Assembly (NCBI RefSeq): GCF_004345615.1
Contig: NZ_SLWK01000012.1
Span: 54,006 to 118,005 of the forward strand
Direction: 5' to 3'
Length of the DNA stretch: 64,000 nucleotides
From: Natronoflexus pectinivorans
GTDB lineage: Bacteria > Bacteroidota > Bacteroidia > Bacteroidales > Marinilabiliaceae
Position 1 is the first letter of the stretch, and each line of letters opens with the position of its first letter. Below are positions 27,640 through 36,116 of the stretch, piece after piece. The notes under the pieces are model-generated. The model saw nothing but the letters and a program-made list of their open reading frames with translations. It searched no databases and was not told the DNA's origin. Position numbers and translations under genes: made by a program.

Positions 27640-28701
27640 ATGGAATATAACAGAGAGCAGCTTCCCAATCAAATAATAGTTCAATTTGTAGATGATACCC
27701 AATGGAGTTCTGACTTAAATAGTTTTAGATATAGTCTGTTTCTATCTCCCGAATGGGTTAACTCTGTTTGCAACAAGTCGGTTCGTCCCGTCTTTCTGAA
27801 TTTTTTAATGGATGACACTATCGTTGCAAAACTATCCGGTATACTTATCAATGGCGGAAAAATTAAAGGCGTACAGTTGTATTGCTATGCTTCACCGGCA
27901 TTAAAATCTGATGATGAGAAACTATATAACTCTGTTCATCTGGCTCTTTTAGAATTTGCAAAACATGAAAGAATTGCAAGAATTGTATTGGGCTCATACG
28001 ACCAGCAGCATACTATGGAGTGCAATACAGCTGGTTTTTTTAAAACCCGGCGCTTTGAATATGTTGTGAACCTGAATAATGGCGAGAACTTGCATTTCAG
28101 CAAAGGTTTTAAGAAGAACGTAAAAAAGGCGTTGAATGCTGGAGTTAAAATATCCAGCAGTAATTCTCTGGAAGTTCTTGAGAAGTTGTTTGAATTACTT
28201 GAGAATACACGTCAGGTTCGCATCCAAAAGTATGGAAACGATTACAACCCTTTTTATCTGCAACTCATGAATAAGGGGTCAATAACTCGTTTGGTTCAAA
28301 GTAAAGCCGGCATGTTGCATTATGTGGTGGATGAAAATGAAGAAATTCACTGTGTTGTATTAAACATTGAACAGGATGGGCGGGTTTATGGTCTGTTGAT
28401 GGGTTCAGATGATTTTGCATATCAAAATGGGCTCTCTTCACTGGTTGACCATTCCTTTATTGAAAAGTTTAAAAATGAAGGGTTTAAATATTATAACCCG
28501 GGTGGAGGAACTGGAGATGATGGAAATGCAGGGATTGAAAAATATAAAAGTTCAATGGGTGCTGAAAAGATTGAACTCAGTGGTTCTACGACCAATTTTC
28601 TTATTTATCCCCAAAAATTTCTGAACCCGTTATTAAATTTAGGACGCAAACTCCCTGCATCAGATAAGGGGGTAATTGGTTTCCTGAAGAGATTTATATA
28701 G
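27640..28701 (+). CDS. FemAB/GNAT-fold transferase, copy 3
   Basis: A 353-residue protein with the GNAT domain of the FemAB-like/acetyltransferase-6 group. Marks are an N-terminal half with YSLFLSPEWVNSVC and YASPALKS, the basic junction FSKGFKKNVKKALNAGV, EEIHCVVLNIEQDGRVYGLLMG, and the late glycine-rich KYYNPGGGTGDDGNAGIEKY with the conserved K-F/Y ending of the fold. It is related to the next gene (39 bases downstream, same strand), and more distantly to the two - strand copies. Substrate unknown. Confidence 0.75.
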   Translation: MEYNREQLPNQIIVQFVDDTQWSSDLNSFRYSLFLSPEWVNSVCNKSVRPVFLNFLMDDTIVAKLSGILINGGKIKGVQLYCYASPALKSDDEKLYNSVHLALLEFAKHERIARIVLGSYDQQHTMECNTAGFFKTRRFEYVVNLNNGENLHFSKGFKKNVKKALNAGVKISSSNSLEVLEKLFELLENTRQVRIQKYGNDYNPFYLQLMNKGSITRLVQSKAGMLHYVVDENEEIHCVVLNIEQDGRVYGLLMGSDDFAYQNGLSSLVDHSFIEKFKNEGFKYYNPGGGTGDDGNAGIEKYKSSMGAEKIELSGSTTNFLIYPQKFLNPLLNLGRKLPASDKGVIGFLKRFI

Positions 28702-28739
28702 AAATTATCTTTAAATAAATGTTTTAAAGTCAAAGAACT

Positions 28740-29810
28740 ATGACCATGGTTAGGGTAAAAGATAAAATCAGGGTAAAAGAGGTATCGAAAGAGGAGTATG
28801 AATCAGGTTTGTCTGATTATTGTTATAGTCTTTTTTTAACGTCGGCTTTTATGGAATCTGTGGCCGATGGGAAGCAGATCATTTACCTGCATTTTGAACG
28901 AGGTGGCACTGTGGTAGCTAAAATTGCAGGACTTGTAGAGTACGGTAGCCGCATTACCGGTCGCTATTTTTATTTCTATGCAGGTCCGGCATTAATAGAA
29001 AAAAGCGAGGAGTTATACAATGAATGTCTCAGGCCACTATTAAAATTTGCCAAAAGAAAAGGCCTTTCAAAAATTGATATGCTATATTATGACCAGCAGT
29101 ATCAATGGAAGTGTAAAGCCAAAGGTTTTTTTCATCGTACAAATCGTGAATTTGTGCGATTCCTGGAAAATGAAGAAGAACCGCTGAAGTTTAGCAAATC
29201 AATCAAGTACAATTCCAGAAAGGCCGCTAAGCTGGAACCAAAGCTGCATGAGGAGACTTCTCAACGCATTCTGGATAAACTACATGAGCTGTTGTCTGAA
29301 ACACAGAGGATAAGGAATGAAAAATTTAACGGAAAATACTATCCTTACCCATATAAAAACATGAGTAAAGAAGCGGTAGATAAGCTGTTTGCTGCGGGGT
29401 TACTTCGACTTTATTATCTGGAGGTTGATGGAGAAATACACTGTGTAAGATGTGCATTGGTGCGTGACAAGAGGATGTATGGGATTATGATTGCTGCCGA
29501 CGAGTTTGCCTATGCCAATGGATTGCAGCACTATTTACAGCACCATCTGATAACCCAAATCCATAAAGAAGGATATAAATATTATAATGTTTCCATTGTA
29601 GATTTTGGCGAGGATGGATTGGTGAGCTATAAGGAATCTTTAGGATGTAAGCTCCATAAGGTTCATGGAGCTTACACGCATTTTATAACTTTTCCACATG
29701 TGCTATTAAATCCGGTTATGAATACAGGCCGTTTCCTGGCAAAGAGTCCTTTATTTGCCAAAGTGGTTAAATTTGGCTCAAAGATAATTGCCGGTCGTGA
29801 TGATGACTAA
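28740..29810 (+). CDS. FemAB/GNAT-fold transferase, copy 4
   Basis: A 356-residue relative of the upstream gene: YSLFLTSAFMESV, YAGPALIEKSEELYNECLRP, FSKSIKYNSRKAAKL, LEVDGEIHCVRCALVRDKRMYG and YKYYNVSIVDFGEDG align with it in order. It is not a recent duplicate, as identity looks modest. The stop codon overlaps by four bases with the end of the convergent oxidoreductase gene. Its role is inferred only from fold family. Confidence 0.75.
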   Translation: MTMVRVKDKIRVKEVSKEEYESGLSDYCYSLFLTSAFMESVADGKQIIYLHFERGGTVVAKIAGLVEYGSRITGRYFYFYAGPALIEKSEELYNECLRPLLKFAKRKGLSKIDMLYYDQQYQWKCKAKGFFHRTNREFVRFLENEEEPLKFSKSIKYNSRKAAKLEPKLHEETSQRILDKLHELLSETQRIRNEKFNGKYYPYPYKNMSKEAVDKLFAAGLLRLYYLEVDGEIHCVRCALVRDKRMYGIMIAADEFAYANGLQHYLQHHLITQIHKEGYKYYNVSIVDFGEDGLVSYKESLGCKLHKVHGAYTHFITFPHVLLNPVMNTGRFLAKSPLFAKVVKFGSKIIAGRDDD

Positions 29811-30976
29811 AAACGAGCAGTAATAATTGCTCGTGCAGCCATTGTTTCGTTCCAGGCATTAAGAGCCATTGATTCAGGAACCTCAACATCATCAAAAGTG
29901 ACCATCTGTCCGGGTTCCAGTTTTCGCTTTATATGCACATGTTCCATGAGGCCAATTGGAACCATGGTTTCGTTGCCTTCCAATTCAACTACTTCACCAC
30001 GCACGAAAAATGAACCAATTCCTTTATCAATAATGGTTCCCGGAGCAATTTCCTTTTTGGCTATGGTGGCAACTCCTGTGGTTGGGTTTTTTCCATTGTC
30101 CAGCAATACATTTCGGGTTATATAAAACTGCTTAATGGTTTTGGGAATTTCAAAATAGCACAAATGGATGGGTTTGTAGTGCAGGTAGAAAGGTCCGTCT
30201 CCCATTTTGTATGTCTTTAACCCTTTTGCAAGTTCGGGATGATGTGTTGCCACTATAAAAACCCCGGGAGGAGCCTGCGGAGAGATGATGTAATCGCTTA
30301 AAACTTTATTCTGTTTGATGGCCTCTGCAGCCAACGCCTTGGCTCCGTCGTCGAGGTTTGATACTCTTTCGCCGATAAGTCCCTGTTTAGCTATTTGAGC
30401 ATTGAATCCATTGGCTACCAGGCACTGTTCTATTTGCAATTTTGTGCCATCGGTAAAGGATGTTACCGAATTTAGTGTAAATCCTTGTTTTTCGGCCCAG
30501 TAAGTCATTTCCTCTACTGGAGGATTCTGATTTAAAAAACCTTTTATATTGCCATACACCAGGGGTGTGAAGCCCATTTCAATAATTTCATTGTGAAGAG
30601 CAGCCAAACATCCGGGTTGGTCGCCTTCTGCTTCGGTAATTTGTCCTTTTTGCGATAGCCATGAACCGGACAGAACCTGGGTGTCGGCATCCATGGTCAC
30701 CACAGGGAGGTTAAATGTAAATGCAATGGTGGCAATTTCGGTGGAGTAGAGTGGGTCTCCGGTGCTGATGACAATGATGTCAGAATTTTCCATGAGTCTC
30801 TCAGGCTCGTGGGTTAATAAACTCTGGTCAACTTCCAGACCGGGTATATTTCCTTTTCGCCGCGTCAGTATACCTGCGATTTTCATGTCGTTCCTTTTCG
30901 ACAACAGAAGTGCCAACCCCCGTCCAATACATCCGGTGCCAACGATACCTACTCTTATAATCGGATATGTAGTCAT
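29807..30976 (-). CDS. NAD(P)-dependent oxidoreductase with C-terminal SAF domain
   Basis: A 389-residue protein of the homoserine-dehydrogenase-like/SAF family (COG4091 type). The N terminus is a Rossmann fold, VGIVGTGCIGRGLALLLSKR, followed by MENSDIIVISTGDP. The last 90 residues form a SAF domain (VATIAKKEIAPGTIID ... HVHIKRKLEPGQMVTFDDVEV), a small module also found in sialic acid synthase and antifreeze proteins. Relatives occur in sugar or amino-acid biosynthesis clusters, but the reaction is not known to me. Transcribed away from the polysaccharide locus. Confidence 0.8.
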   Translation of the reverse strand: MTTYPIIRVGIVGTGCIGRGLALLLSKRNDMKIAGILTRRKGNIPGLEVDQSLLTHEPERLMENSDIIVISTGDPLYSTEIATIAFTFNLPVVTMDADTQVLSGSWLSQKGQITEAEGDQPGCLAALHNEIIEMGFTPLVYGNIKGFLNQNPPVEEMTYWAEKQGFTLNSVTSFTDGTKLQIEQCLVANGFNAQIAKQGLIGERVSNLDDGAKALAAEAIKQNKVLSDYIISPQAPPGVFIVATHHPELAKGLKTYKMGDGPFYLHYKPIHLCYFEIPKTIKQFYITRNVLLDNGKNPTTGVATIAKKEIAPGTIIDKGIGSFFVRGEVVELEGNETMVPIGLMEHVHIKRKLEPGQMVTFDDVEVPESMALNAWNETMAARAIITARF

Positions 30977-31245
30977 AAATAATACAGTTTGTGAATTAAA
31001 TTTTGGACTTTTTCCATTTTGTACTCACAAATTAGCGCCATTTATTTCATAAAAACACCTTGTTTTGATGGTTGGTATAAACAGGGTGATGAACAGCAGG
31101 TTTCGAATGATGGAGAGTTGATGTTTTCAAAAACATCAATTGAAACCTTTACGTTTCATATAAAAAATGCATTTTTCATTCATCTTATAAATGTAGTTTT
31201 TCGGCATTGATTTACCGTAATTAATCACATTTTAAAAAAAGTTTG

Positions 31246-31276
31246 TGTTGAGAGTACTAAATTAGTACTCTCAACA
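31246..31276. promoter_or_regulatory. Perfect 15+15 palindrome (operator candidate)
   Basis: The arms TGTTGAGAGTACTAA and TTAGTACTCTCAACA are perfect inverted repeats around a single central A. There is no T run after it, so it is not a normal terminator. It lies about 245 bases before the exporter gene that opens the polysaccharide locus, and about 270 bases before the divergent oxidoreductase. Confidence 0.5.
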
Positions 31277-31360
31277 GCATTGAAATCGACTGAACACATC
31301 CATCTGTAGAATGTGACTCAGGAGGCGGAGCCGTGATGAACGGCGTCGATTTTTAATAAA

Positions 31361-31510
31361 ATGAAACGAGCCATGAGAATCGTCAGATCGACGAAGTCAA
31401 AGCTTTTCTCACACAGGTGAAGTACTGAGCCTAGTCGAAGTAAGAATGATTATCTGGCGAGTTCTCCCGAGTACTCGGGAACCTTAAAATACAAATTATA
31501 GACACATGAA
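31361..31510 (+). repeat. Dispersed repeat, copy 2
   Basis: It starts with the same 19 bases as 12537-12555 (ATGAAACGAGCCATGAGAA), carries TGGCGAGTTC and the 16-base palindrome TCCCGAGTACTCGGGA, and ends ACAAATTATAGACACATGAA. It is 12 bases ahead of the exporter start codon. Confidence 0.5.
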
Positions 31511-31522
31511 ATTCCTATATTA

Positions 31523-33319
31523 ATGCTTAAACACATAAAAAACACAAGTCAGATTCGCTACTTTCTTTTCTATTATGAAAAATTGGGATGGCGCATTCCT
31601 CTTCTATTATTTATGAGCGCCATTGTGGCTTTTTTTGATGGCCTCGGACTGGCTTTGTTTATACCCTTGTTTCAGGTTGCTGAATCGGGAGATGCATCTG
31701 CCTCTGATATGGGAAACCTGGATTACTTAATCCGGGTTTTTGATTATCTGGGTATTGATTTAACGGTTGGGGTCATTCTGGTTTTTCTTTTGGGGATGTT
31801 TGCTTTTAAAGGGATTATCGGGTTTATCAATATGTATTATTTCACGCGCATACGGGTGAAATTTATGAAGGAGCTCCGCATAAAACTGGTTCAGGGACTA
31901 TGTAATATTTCTTATCCGGGCTTTGTAAATATTGACCTGGGTCGCATCCAAAATGTGATTACTGCCGAAATTGGAAAGGCCGGTGGTGCACTTTTGGGTT
32001 ACCTTAGTACATTGCAAGCAGCCATTATGTTGGTGGGATATTTGGCTCTGGCATTTATGGCCAACTTTAAATTTGCTTTGCTTATTACACTTGCTGGTTT
32101 ATTGTCCAGTTTTATCTATAGATACATCAACAGAAAGGTTGAAACTTCATCTCTGGAGCAATCATATATAGGTAATGGTTTGCAGGGAAAAGTACTGGAA
32201 TCGGTGTGGAACTACAAGTATTTAAAAGCCACAGACTTAATCTCGAAGTACCGAAGCATGTTAATTGGTCTCATTAACGAAGCCGAAGATTTAACCATGC
32301 GCATGGGCAAACTCAATGCCATTTCGGCAGCTTTGCGCGAACCGGTTTCCATTGCTATGGTGGCCGGGGTTATATTCGTTCAGGTGGTTCTGTTCGATGT
32401 TTCTATGTTTAGCATAGTGTTAAGTCTGGTGTTTTTCTATCGCTCGTTAACCAGCCTAATGTCAGTTCAGAACTCATGGCAAAGCTTTTTGGTCAGTTCC
32501 GGAGGGATTAAAACGGTAAGGGAGCTGTATGAAGAGTTCGACCGCAAAGTTGAAAGCACCCACCACGAGGATTTGGAGCCTTTAAATACTGAAATTCGCT
32601 TTGAAGATGTTTACTTCTCATATGGAAAAAATATTTCGCCGGTATTAAACGGCATATCCCTCTCCATTCAAAAAAATCAGACCATTGCATTTGTGGGTGA
32701 GAGTGGCTCAGGTAAAACCACCATCGTAAACATGATGGCCGGACTGCTTCTACCTGAAAGAGGAAAGCTATTAATTGACGGAGTGCCTTTAACGCCTGCA
32801 CGAGTACGCAGCTTCCGGCGCATGGTTGGATACATCACACAGGAGCCGGTGGTGTTTAATGATACGGTGTTTAACAATGTTACCTTTGGTTCTGAAAAGT
32901 CGGAGGAGAACATTAAGCGATTCTGGGAAGTGATGGAAAAAACAGCACTTACCGCTACCATTAAAAATATGCCTGAAGTAGAGGACTCCATGTTGGGCGA
33001 TAACGGTGTATTGATTTCTGGCGGACAAAAGCAGCGCATCTCTATCGCGAGGGAACTCTTCCGTGATTGTTCTCTTTTGTTGATGGATGAGGCCACATCG
33101 GCTCTCGATTCTGAAAACGAGGGAATTATTCAGGCTAATATCAATGCACTGAAAGGAAAATATACCATTGTCATCATAGCGCACCGTTTATCAACGGTTC
33201 GCAATGCCGATGTGATTTACCTGTTGGATAAGGGGCAGATTGCCGCTTCGGGCACCTTTGCCGAACTTCAGGAAAAATCCCCCCGTTTCCGTAAAATGGT
33301 TGAACTACAGGAATTCTAA
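31523..33319 (+). CDS. ABC exporter (fused membrane and ATPase domains)
   Basis: A 598-residue half-transporter of the MsbA/flippase type. The N-terminal part (about 1-320) has six likely membrane helices. The nucleotide-binding domain has Walker A GESGSGKTT (G392-K398 region), signature ISGGQKQR, Walker B LLMDEATSALD and the switch histidine in IIAHRLSTV. As the first gene of the polysaccharide locus, it probably flips or exports a lipid-linked glycan or its precursor across the inner membrane. No separate Wzx flippase is seen in the window, which supports that role. A short inverted-repeat element separates it from the next gene. Confidence 0.92.
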   Translation: MLKHIKNTSQIRYFLFYYEKLGWRIPLLLFMSAIVAFFDGLGLALFIPLFQVAESGDASASDMGNLDYLIRVFDYLGIDLTVGVILVFLLGMFAFKGIIGFINMYYFTRIRVKFMKELRIKLVQGLCNISYPGFVNIDLGRIQNVITAEIGKAGGALLGYLSTLQAAIMLVGYLALAFMANFKFALLITLAGLLSSFIYRYINRKVETSSLEQSYIGNGLQGKVLESVWNYKYLKATDLISKYRSMLIGLINEAEDLTMRMGKLNAISAALREPVSIAMVAGVIFVQVVLFDVSMFSIVLSLVFFYRSLTSLMSVQNSWQSFLVSSGGIKTVRELYEEFDRKVESTHHEDLEPLNTEIRFEDVYFSYGKNISPVLNGISLSIQKNQTIAFVGESGSGKTTIVNMMAGLLLPERGKLLIDGVPLTPARVRSFRRMVGYITQEPVVFNDTVFNNVTFGSEKSEENIKRFWEVMEKTALTATIKNMPEVEDSMLGDNGVLISGGQKQRISIARELFRDCSLLLMDEATSALDSENEGIIQANINALKGKYTIVIIAHRLSTVRNADVIYLLDKGQIAASGTFAELQEKSPRFRKMVELQEF

Positions 33320-33402
33320 GTAATTGTTTAAATTTAGGTTCTAAGAATCTAATATCTAAAAATCTATTTAATTGATTCGATATAAAATTTTAAACAGTCT
33401 CT
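33319..33402. repeat. Short inverted-repeat element
   Basis: Starts TAAGTAATTGTTTAAATTTA and ends AAATTTTAAACAGTCTCT; the ends are imperfect inverted repeats. The inside TATCTAAAAATCTATTTAAT matches 12696-12715 in the larger element at 12458-12745. It fills nearly the whole 88-base gap between the exporter and the next gene. Confidence 0.5.
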
Positions 33403-33407
33403 AAAAC

Positions 33408-33803
33408 ATGGAACAACTGATTGATTTACCCAAGATTCCCGACAAAAGGGGAAATCTCACTTTTCTCGAAAACCAAAAACAATTTCCTTTTAAGGTAAAT
33501 CGTGTTTATTGGACGTATGATGTTCCAGGTGGAGAGTTACGCGGAGGGCATGCATATCATGCGCAGCAGGAGGTCATCATTGCGCTTTCAGGAAGTTTTG
33601 ATGTGATTATTAAAGATAAAAACGGACAAGAAAGGAAATACCATCTCAACCGCTCATATAAAGCACTTTATGTGCCGCCACTTACGTGGCGTCACATGGA
33701 AAATTTCAGTACCAATGCACTTTCATTGCATATTTCCTCACATCCGTTTTCAGAATCCGATTATATAAGAGATTATGAGTTATTCTGCAAACTTAACCGG
33801 TAA
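33408..33803 (+). CDS. WxcM/FdtA-like sugar 3,4-ketoisomerase, copy 1
   Basis: A 131-residue cupin of the FdtA/QdtA/WxcM-like family, which moves the keto group of dTDP-4-keto-6-deoxyglucose from C4 to C3. Seen: DKRGNLTFLENQ near the N terminus, VYWTYDVPGGELRGGHAYHAQQ with the conserved Y, R and H positions (RGGHAYH replaces the usual RGxHAH), and VPPLTWRHMENFS. The normal partner is an FdtB-type aminotransferase, and one is encoded at 37049. It overlaps the next gene by 29 bases. Whether it is an isomerase or a relative with another sugar substrate cannot be settled here. Confidence 0.85.
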   Translation: MEQLIDLPKIPDKRGNLTFLENQKQFPFKVNRVYWTYDVPGGELRGGHAYHAQQEVIIALSGSFDVIIKDKNGQERKYHLNRSYKALYVPPLTWRHMENFSTNALSLHISSHPFSESDYIRDYELFCKLNR

Positions 33804-34224
33804 AGAGACCCTTCCTTCAGTTTTTGATTGCCACATCTATCAACTGAGGCAAATTTCGGCTGTTTCCGGCAGGATTACGCCTGTTGAGAATGGATTTGAT
33901 TTGCCTTTTGATGTGCAACGGGTGTTTTATCTATATGATATTCCAGCAGGCGAAAATCGCGGAGCTCATTCGCATATTGCCTGTCACCAGTTTTTAGTGG
34001 CGGCAAGTGGTAGTTTCGAAGTCATGGTGGAAGATGGCATTCACCGCAAAACACTTTTTCTGAATCAGCCATTTATGGGGCTGCACATTCCTCCCGGAAT
34101 ATGGGCAAGGGAGCAAAACTTTTCTTCGGGCTCCATTTGTCTTGTGTTAACTTCACACTCTTATGATGAGTCGGACTATATTCGTTCTTATGATGATTAT
34201 CTGAAATTCCGTGGATTGGAGTAA
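33775..34224 (+). CDS. WxcM/FdtA-like sugar 3,4-ketoisomerase, copy 2
   Basis: A 149-residue second cupin of the same family. Motifs: FDVQRVFYLYDIPAGENRGAHSH, closer to the family consensus than copy 1, then FLVAASGSFEVMVEDG and IPPGIWAREQNFSSGS. The start overlaps the end of copy 1, and its own end overlaps the next gene by 14 bases, so translation is likely coupled. Two tandem copies suggest either two different keto sugars or a heteromeric enzyme. Confidence 0.83.
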   Translation: MSYSANLTGKETLPSVFDCHIYQLRQISAVSGRITPVENGFDLPFDVQRVFYLYDIPAGENRGAHSHIACHQFLVAASGSFEVMVEDGIHRKTLFLNQPFMGLHIPPGIWAREQNFSSGSICLVLTSHSYDESDYIRSYDDYLKFRGLE

Positions 34225-35125
34225 CGGCTATATCATAAATCCCGATGATTTCCGGAACGGTCAGCTTCTGATGTCACCGTTTACAAGTGGTTATCAATTC
34301 AGAAATCATAAATTGTGGAGCAATTTTCTGGATGATGGTCTGCCGTATGTGACTGTTGACGACAGAAAATTCTACATCACACCATCAGGTACATCAGCGC
34401 TGGAGGCTGTGTTGAATCAAATCAATCCTGCTCCCGAGAATGAGGTGTGGATTGTTACTACCAGCGGAAATCATTATATCAGCGGGTGCGTTACGCGTAC
34501 CATTGAGAAATTTTGTCGGTGGAGTCGTCAAAAAACTGAAAAAACCAAAGCCATTTTGGTGAATCACGAATTTGGGTTTGTGCATGATGAGGTAGAAAAG
34601 CTGACCGCTCACCATCTTCCTTTAATCGAAGATTGTGCCTATTCAATGTATTCAGGCAAAAATGGCAAAAAGGCCGGAACAGTTGGCGATTTTGCCATTT
34701 TCAGCATGGCAAAAATGTTTCCGGTTCAGGCCGGAGGTTTGATTGTTTCAAACAGGGGGCTGGAATTCTCCGGAGTTTGTGAAACAAACAGCCGGAAATA
34801 CTTCAAGGCATGTTTTCATTATTATCAGCAGCAAAGCGAACAAATTATTGATGGGCGGCTGAAAAATTTCAGATTATTCGAAGAAAAATTCGGAAAGGCA
34901 GGTCTGGAAACTCGTTTTGAGCCACAAGTTGGAGAAGTTCCCGGTGCATTTCTGTTTAAAGCTCCCGGATGGCCGCTTGACGAGCTGAAAATATTTCTTC
35001 AGAAACAAGGCATTGAATGCAGTGTTTTTTATGGTGAAGATGCGTTCTATCTGCCTTGTCATCAAAACATGAATGTTGATCATATAAATTATATTCTGAC
35101 ATTGATTAAATTTTTCAAAAAATGA
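34211..35125 (+). CDS. Short DegT/DnrJ/EryC1-family aminotransferase-like protein
   Basis: A 304-residue PLP-dependent enzyme of the sugar aminotransferase family, about 70 residues shorter than usual. It has TPSGTSALEAVLNQI (cofactor phosphate site), LPLIEDCAYSMYSGKNGKKAG (the aspartate that pairs with the PLP ring nitrogen) and FSMAKMFPVQAGGLIVSN, where the lysine that binds PLP is kept. The C-terminal small domain is shortened and divergent. It could act on an unusual acceptor or be a subunit of another aminotransferase. It ends by a four-base overlap into the next gene. Confidence 0.72.
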   Translation: MDWSNGYIINPDDFRNGQLLMSPFTSGYQFRNHKLWSNFLDDGLPYVTVDDRKFYITPSGTSALEAVLNQINPAPENEVWIVTTSGNHYISGCVTRTIEKFCRWSRQKTEKTKAILVNHEFGFVHDEVEKLTAHHLPLIEDCAYSMYSGKNGKKAGTVGDFAIFSMAKMFPVQAGGLIVSNRGLEFSGVCETNSRKYFKACFHYYQQQSEQIIDGRLKNFRLFEEKFGKAGLETRFEPQVGEVPGAFLFKAPGWPLDELKIFLQKQGIECSVFYGEDAFYLPCHQNMNVDHINYILTLIKFFKK

Positions 35126-35619
35126 TACTTTCCAACATTTCCTTTGGCGAAAATGTGGTTGTTCATCCATCAACTTCCATCAATAATGTGGCGTTTGGCA
35201 ATGATGTAAAAATTGCTAAAGAGTGCACCATTCATGGTAGTGAAGAGCATGTCGTTAAAATTGGTTCAGGTACCATTTTCGGAATGTATGTGACTCTTGA
35301 CGGAACCGAAGCAGATGTTAAATTGGGCAAAAATGTTTCCATTGCTCAGCACAATGTTATTGTTTCTAATTGGGGATTAGCTGAAAAATCTGCCATCAAT
35401 GTACTTTTTGAAAAGAAATCTGCACCTATTTCAATCGGAGACCATTCATGGATTGGCTCCGGATGCGTTATTGCACCGGGTGTAACCATTGGAAAGTTTT
35501 GTATTGTAGCTTCAAACAGTTATGTTGATACTGATGTGCCTGATTATACGATTGTAGGAGGAAACCCCGCGCGTTTTATCAGGAAAGTTGAACTTCCGGA
35601 GTTGGATGTAAATAGTTAA
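35122..35619 (+). CDS. Hexapeptide-repeat acyltransferase (left-handed beta helix), copy 1
   Basis: A 165-residue protein built of [LIV]-G-x4 hexapeptide turns from about residue 8 to 150 (VVHPSTSINNVAFGNDVKIA, VKLGKNVSIAQHNVIV, IGDHSWIGSGCVIAPGVTIG) and the ending GGNPARFIRKVE of the maltose/galactoside acetyltransferase class. A loop histidine (SIAQHNVI) may be catalytic. It would acetylate an amino or hydroxyl group of a nucleotide sugar made by the neighbouring isomerase and aminotransferase genes. ATGA overlap with the gene before. Confidence 0.85.
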   Translation: MILSNISFGENVVVHPSTSINNVAFGNDVKIAKECTIHGSEEHVVKIGSGTIFGMYVTLDGTEADVKLGKNVSIAQHNVIVSNWGLAEKSAINVLFEKKSAPISIGDHSWIGSGCVIAPGVTIGKFCIVASNSYVDTDVPDYTIVGGNPARFIRKVELPELDVNS

Positions 35620-35623
35620 TGGC

Positions 35624-36106
35624 ATGATTCATTCTAATATTATTACAGGTAAGAATGTTTCTGTTCATCCTTCTGTTTCACTCAACAATGTGAAGTTGGG
35701 CGATGACGTAAAGATTGGAAAACGGACCACCATTTTTGGACATCCTTCAAGAATCCTTCAAATAGGAGATGGAACGCGTATTGGCAACAACACCATCATC
35801 AACGGGTTTGCAGCGTCTTTATCCATAGGTAAGCGGTGTTCCATCGGAACGTTTTGCCATTTTATTGTGGATACGGGACCTACAGCAAGTCCACAAATGT
35901 TAAAGAAATATCCTATAACGGAGGCTCCAATAGCTGTTGGGGATGACTGTTTTATTGGCCACGGCACCATGATAATTGCCGGTGTTACCATCGGTGATGG
36001 GGTGATTATCCGTCCTAAAAGTTTTGTAAATCGTGATATTCCATCTTTTTCGGAGGTGGGAGGCTCTCCGGCAAAAATAATCAGGTCGCTGGATATGCTT
36101 AAATAA
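35624..36106 (+). CDS. Hexapeptide-repeat acyltransferase (left-handed beta helix), copy 2
   Basis: A 160-residue relative of the preceding gene with the same N-terminal phrase (VSVHPSVSLNNVKLGDDVKI) and coils IGDGTRIGNNTIINGF, IGDDCFIGHGTMII-like AVGDDCFIGHGTMIIAGVTI, and GGSPAKIIRSLD at the end. The pair probably arose by duplication and then diverged. Both likely act on nucleotide amino sugars of this locus. The start is the ATG at 35624; an ATG five bases upstream runs at once into a stop. Confidence 0.83.
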   Translation: MIHSNIITGKNVSVHPSVSLNNVKLGDDVKIGKRTTIFGHPSRILQIGDGTRIGNNTIINGFAASLSIGKRCSIGTFCHFIVDTGPTASPQMLKKYPITEAPIAVGDDCFIGHGTMIIAGVTIGDGVIIRPKSFVNRDIPSFSEVGGSPAKIIRSLDMLK

Positions 36107-36116
36107 CAAGAAGTTT

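Larger units (their letters stand above)
30977..31522. other. 546-base palindrome-rich region upstream of the polysaccharide locus
   Basis: No gene is credible here. It holds a run of palindromes, at 31118-31139 (TTGATGTTTT / AAAACATCAA), 31141-31158, 31163-31176 (AAAAATGCATTTTT) and 31246-31276, then a dispersed repeat copy at 31361-31510. It must contain the promoters of the divergent oxidoreductase and of the exporter gene, though no clear TAnnTTTG box with a -33 partner was fixed. Confidence 0.5.

Noticed and set aside
31019..31210. 63-codon frame before the polysaccharide locus
   Set aside because: It runs through the palindromes, has no recognisable protein and no ribosome binding site.
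31246..31276. Long palindrome considered as a terminator
   Set aside because: No T run follows on either strand and no gene ends next to it; an operator is more likely.
30977..31522. Invertible promoter of the kind that phase-varies Bacteroides capsules
   Set aside because: The palindromes are adjacent hairpins, not a pair of inverted repeats flanking a 150-250-base segment with a promoter inside, and no invertase gene is nearby.
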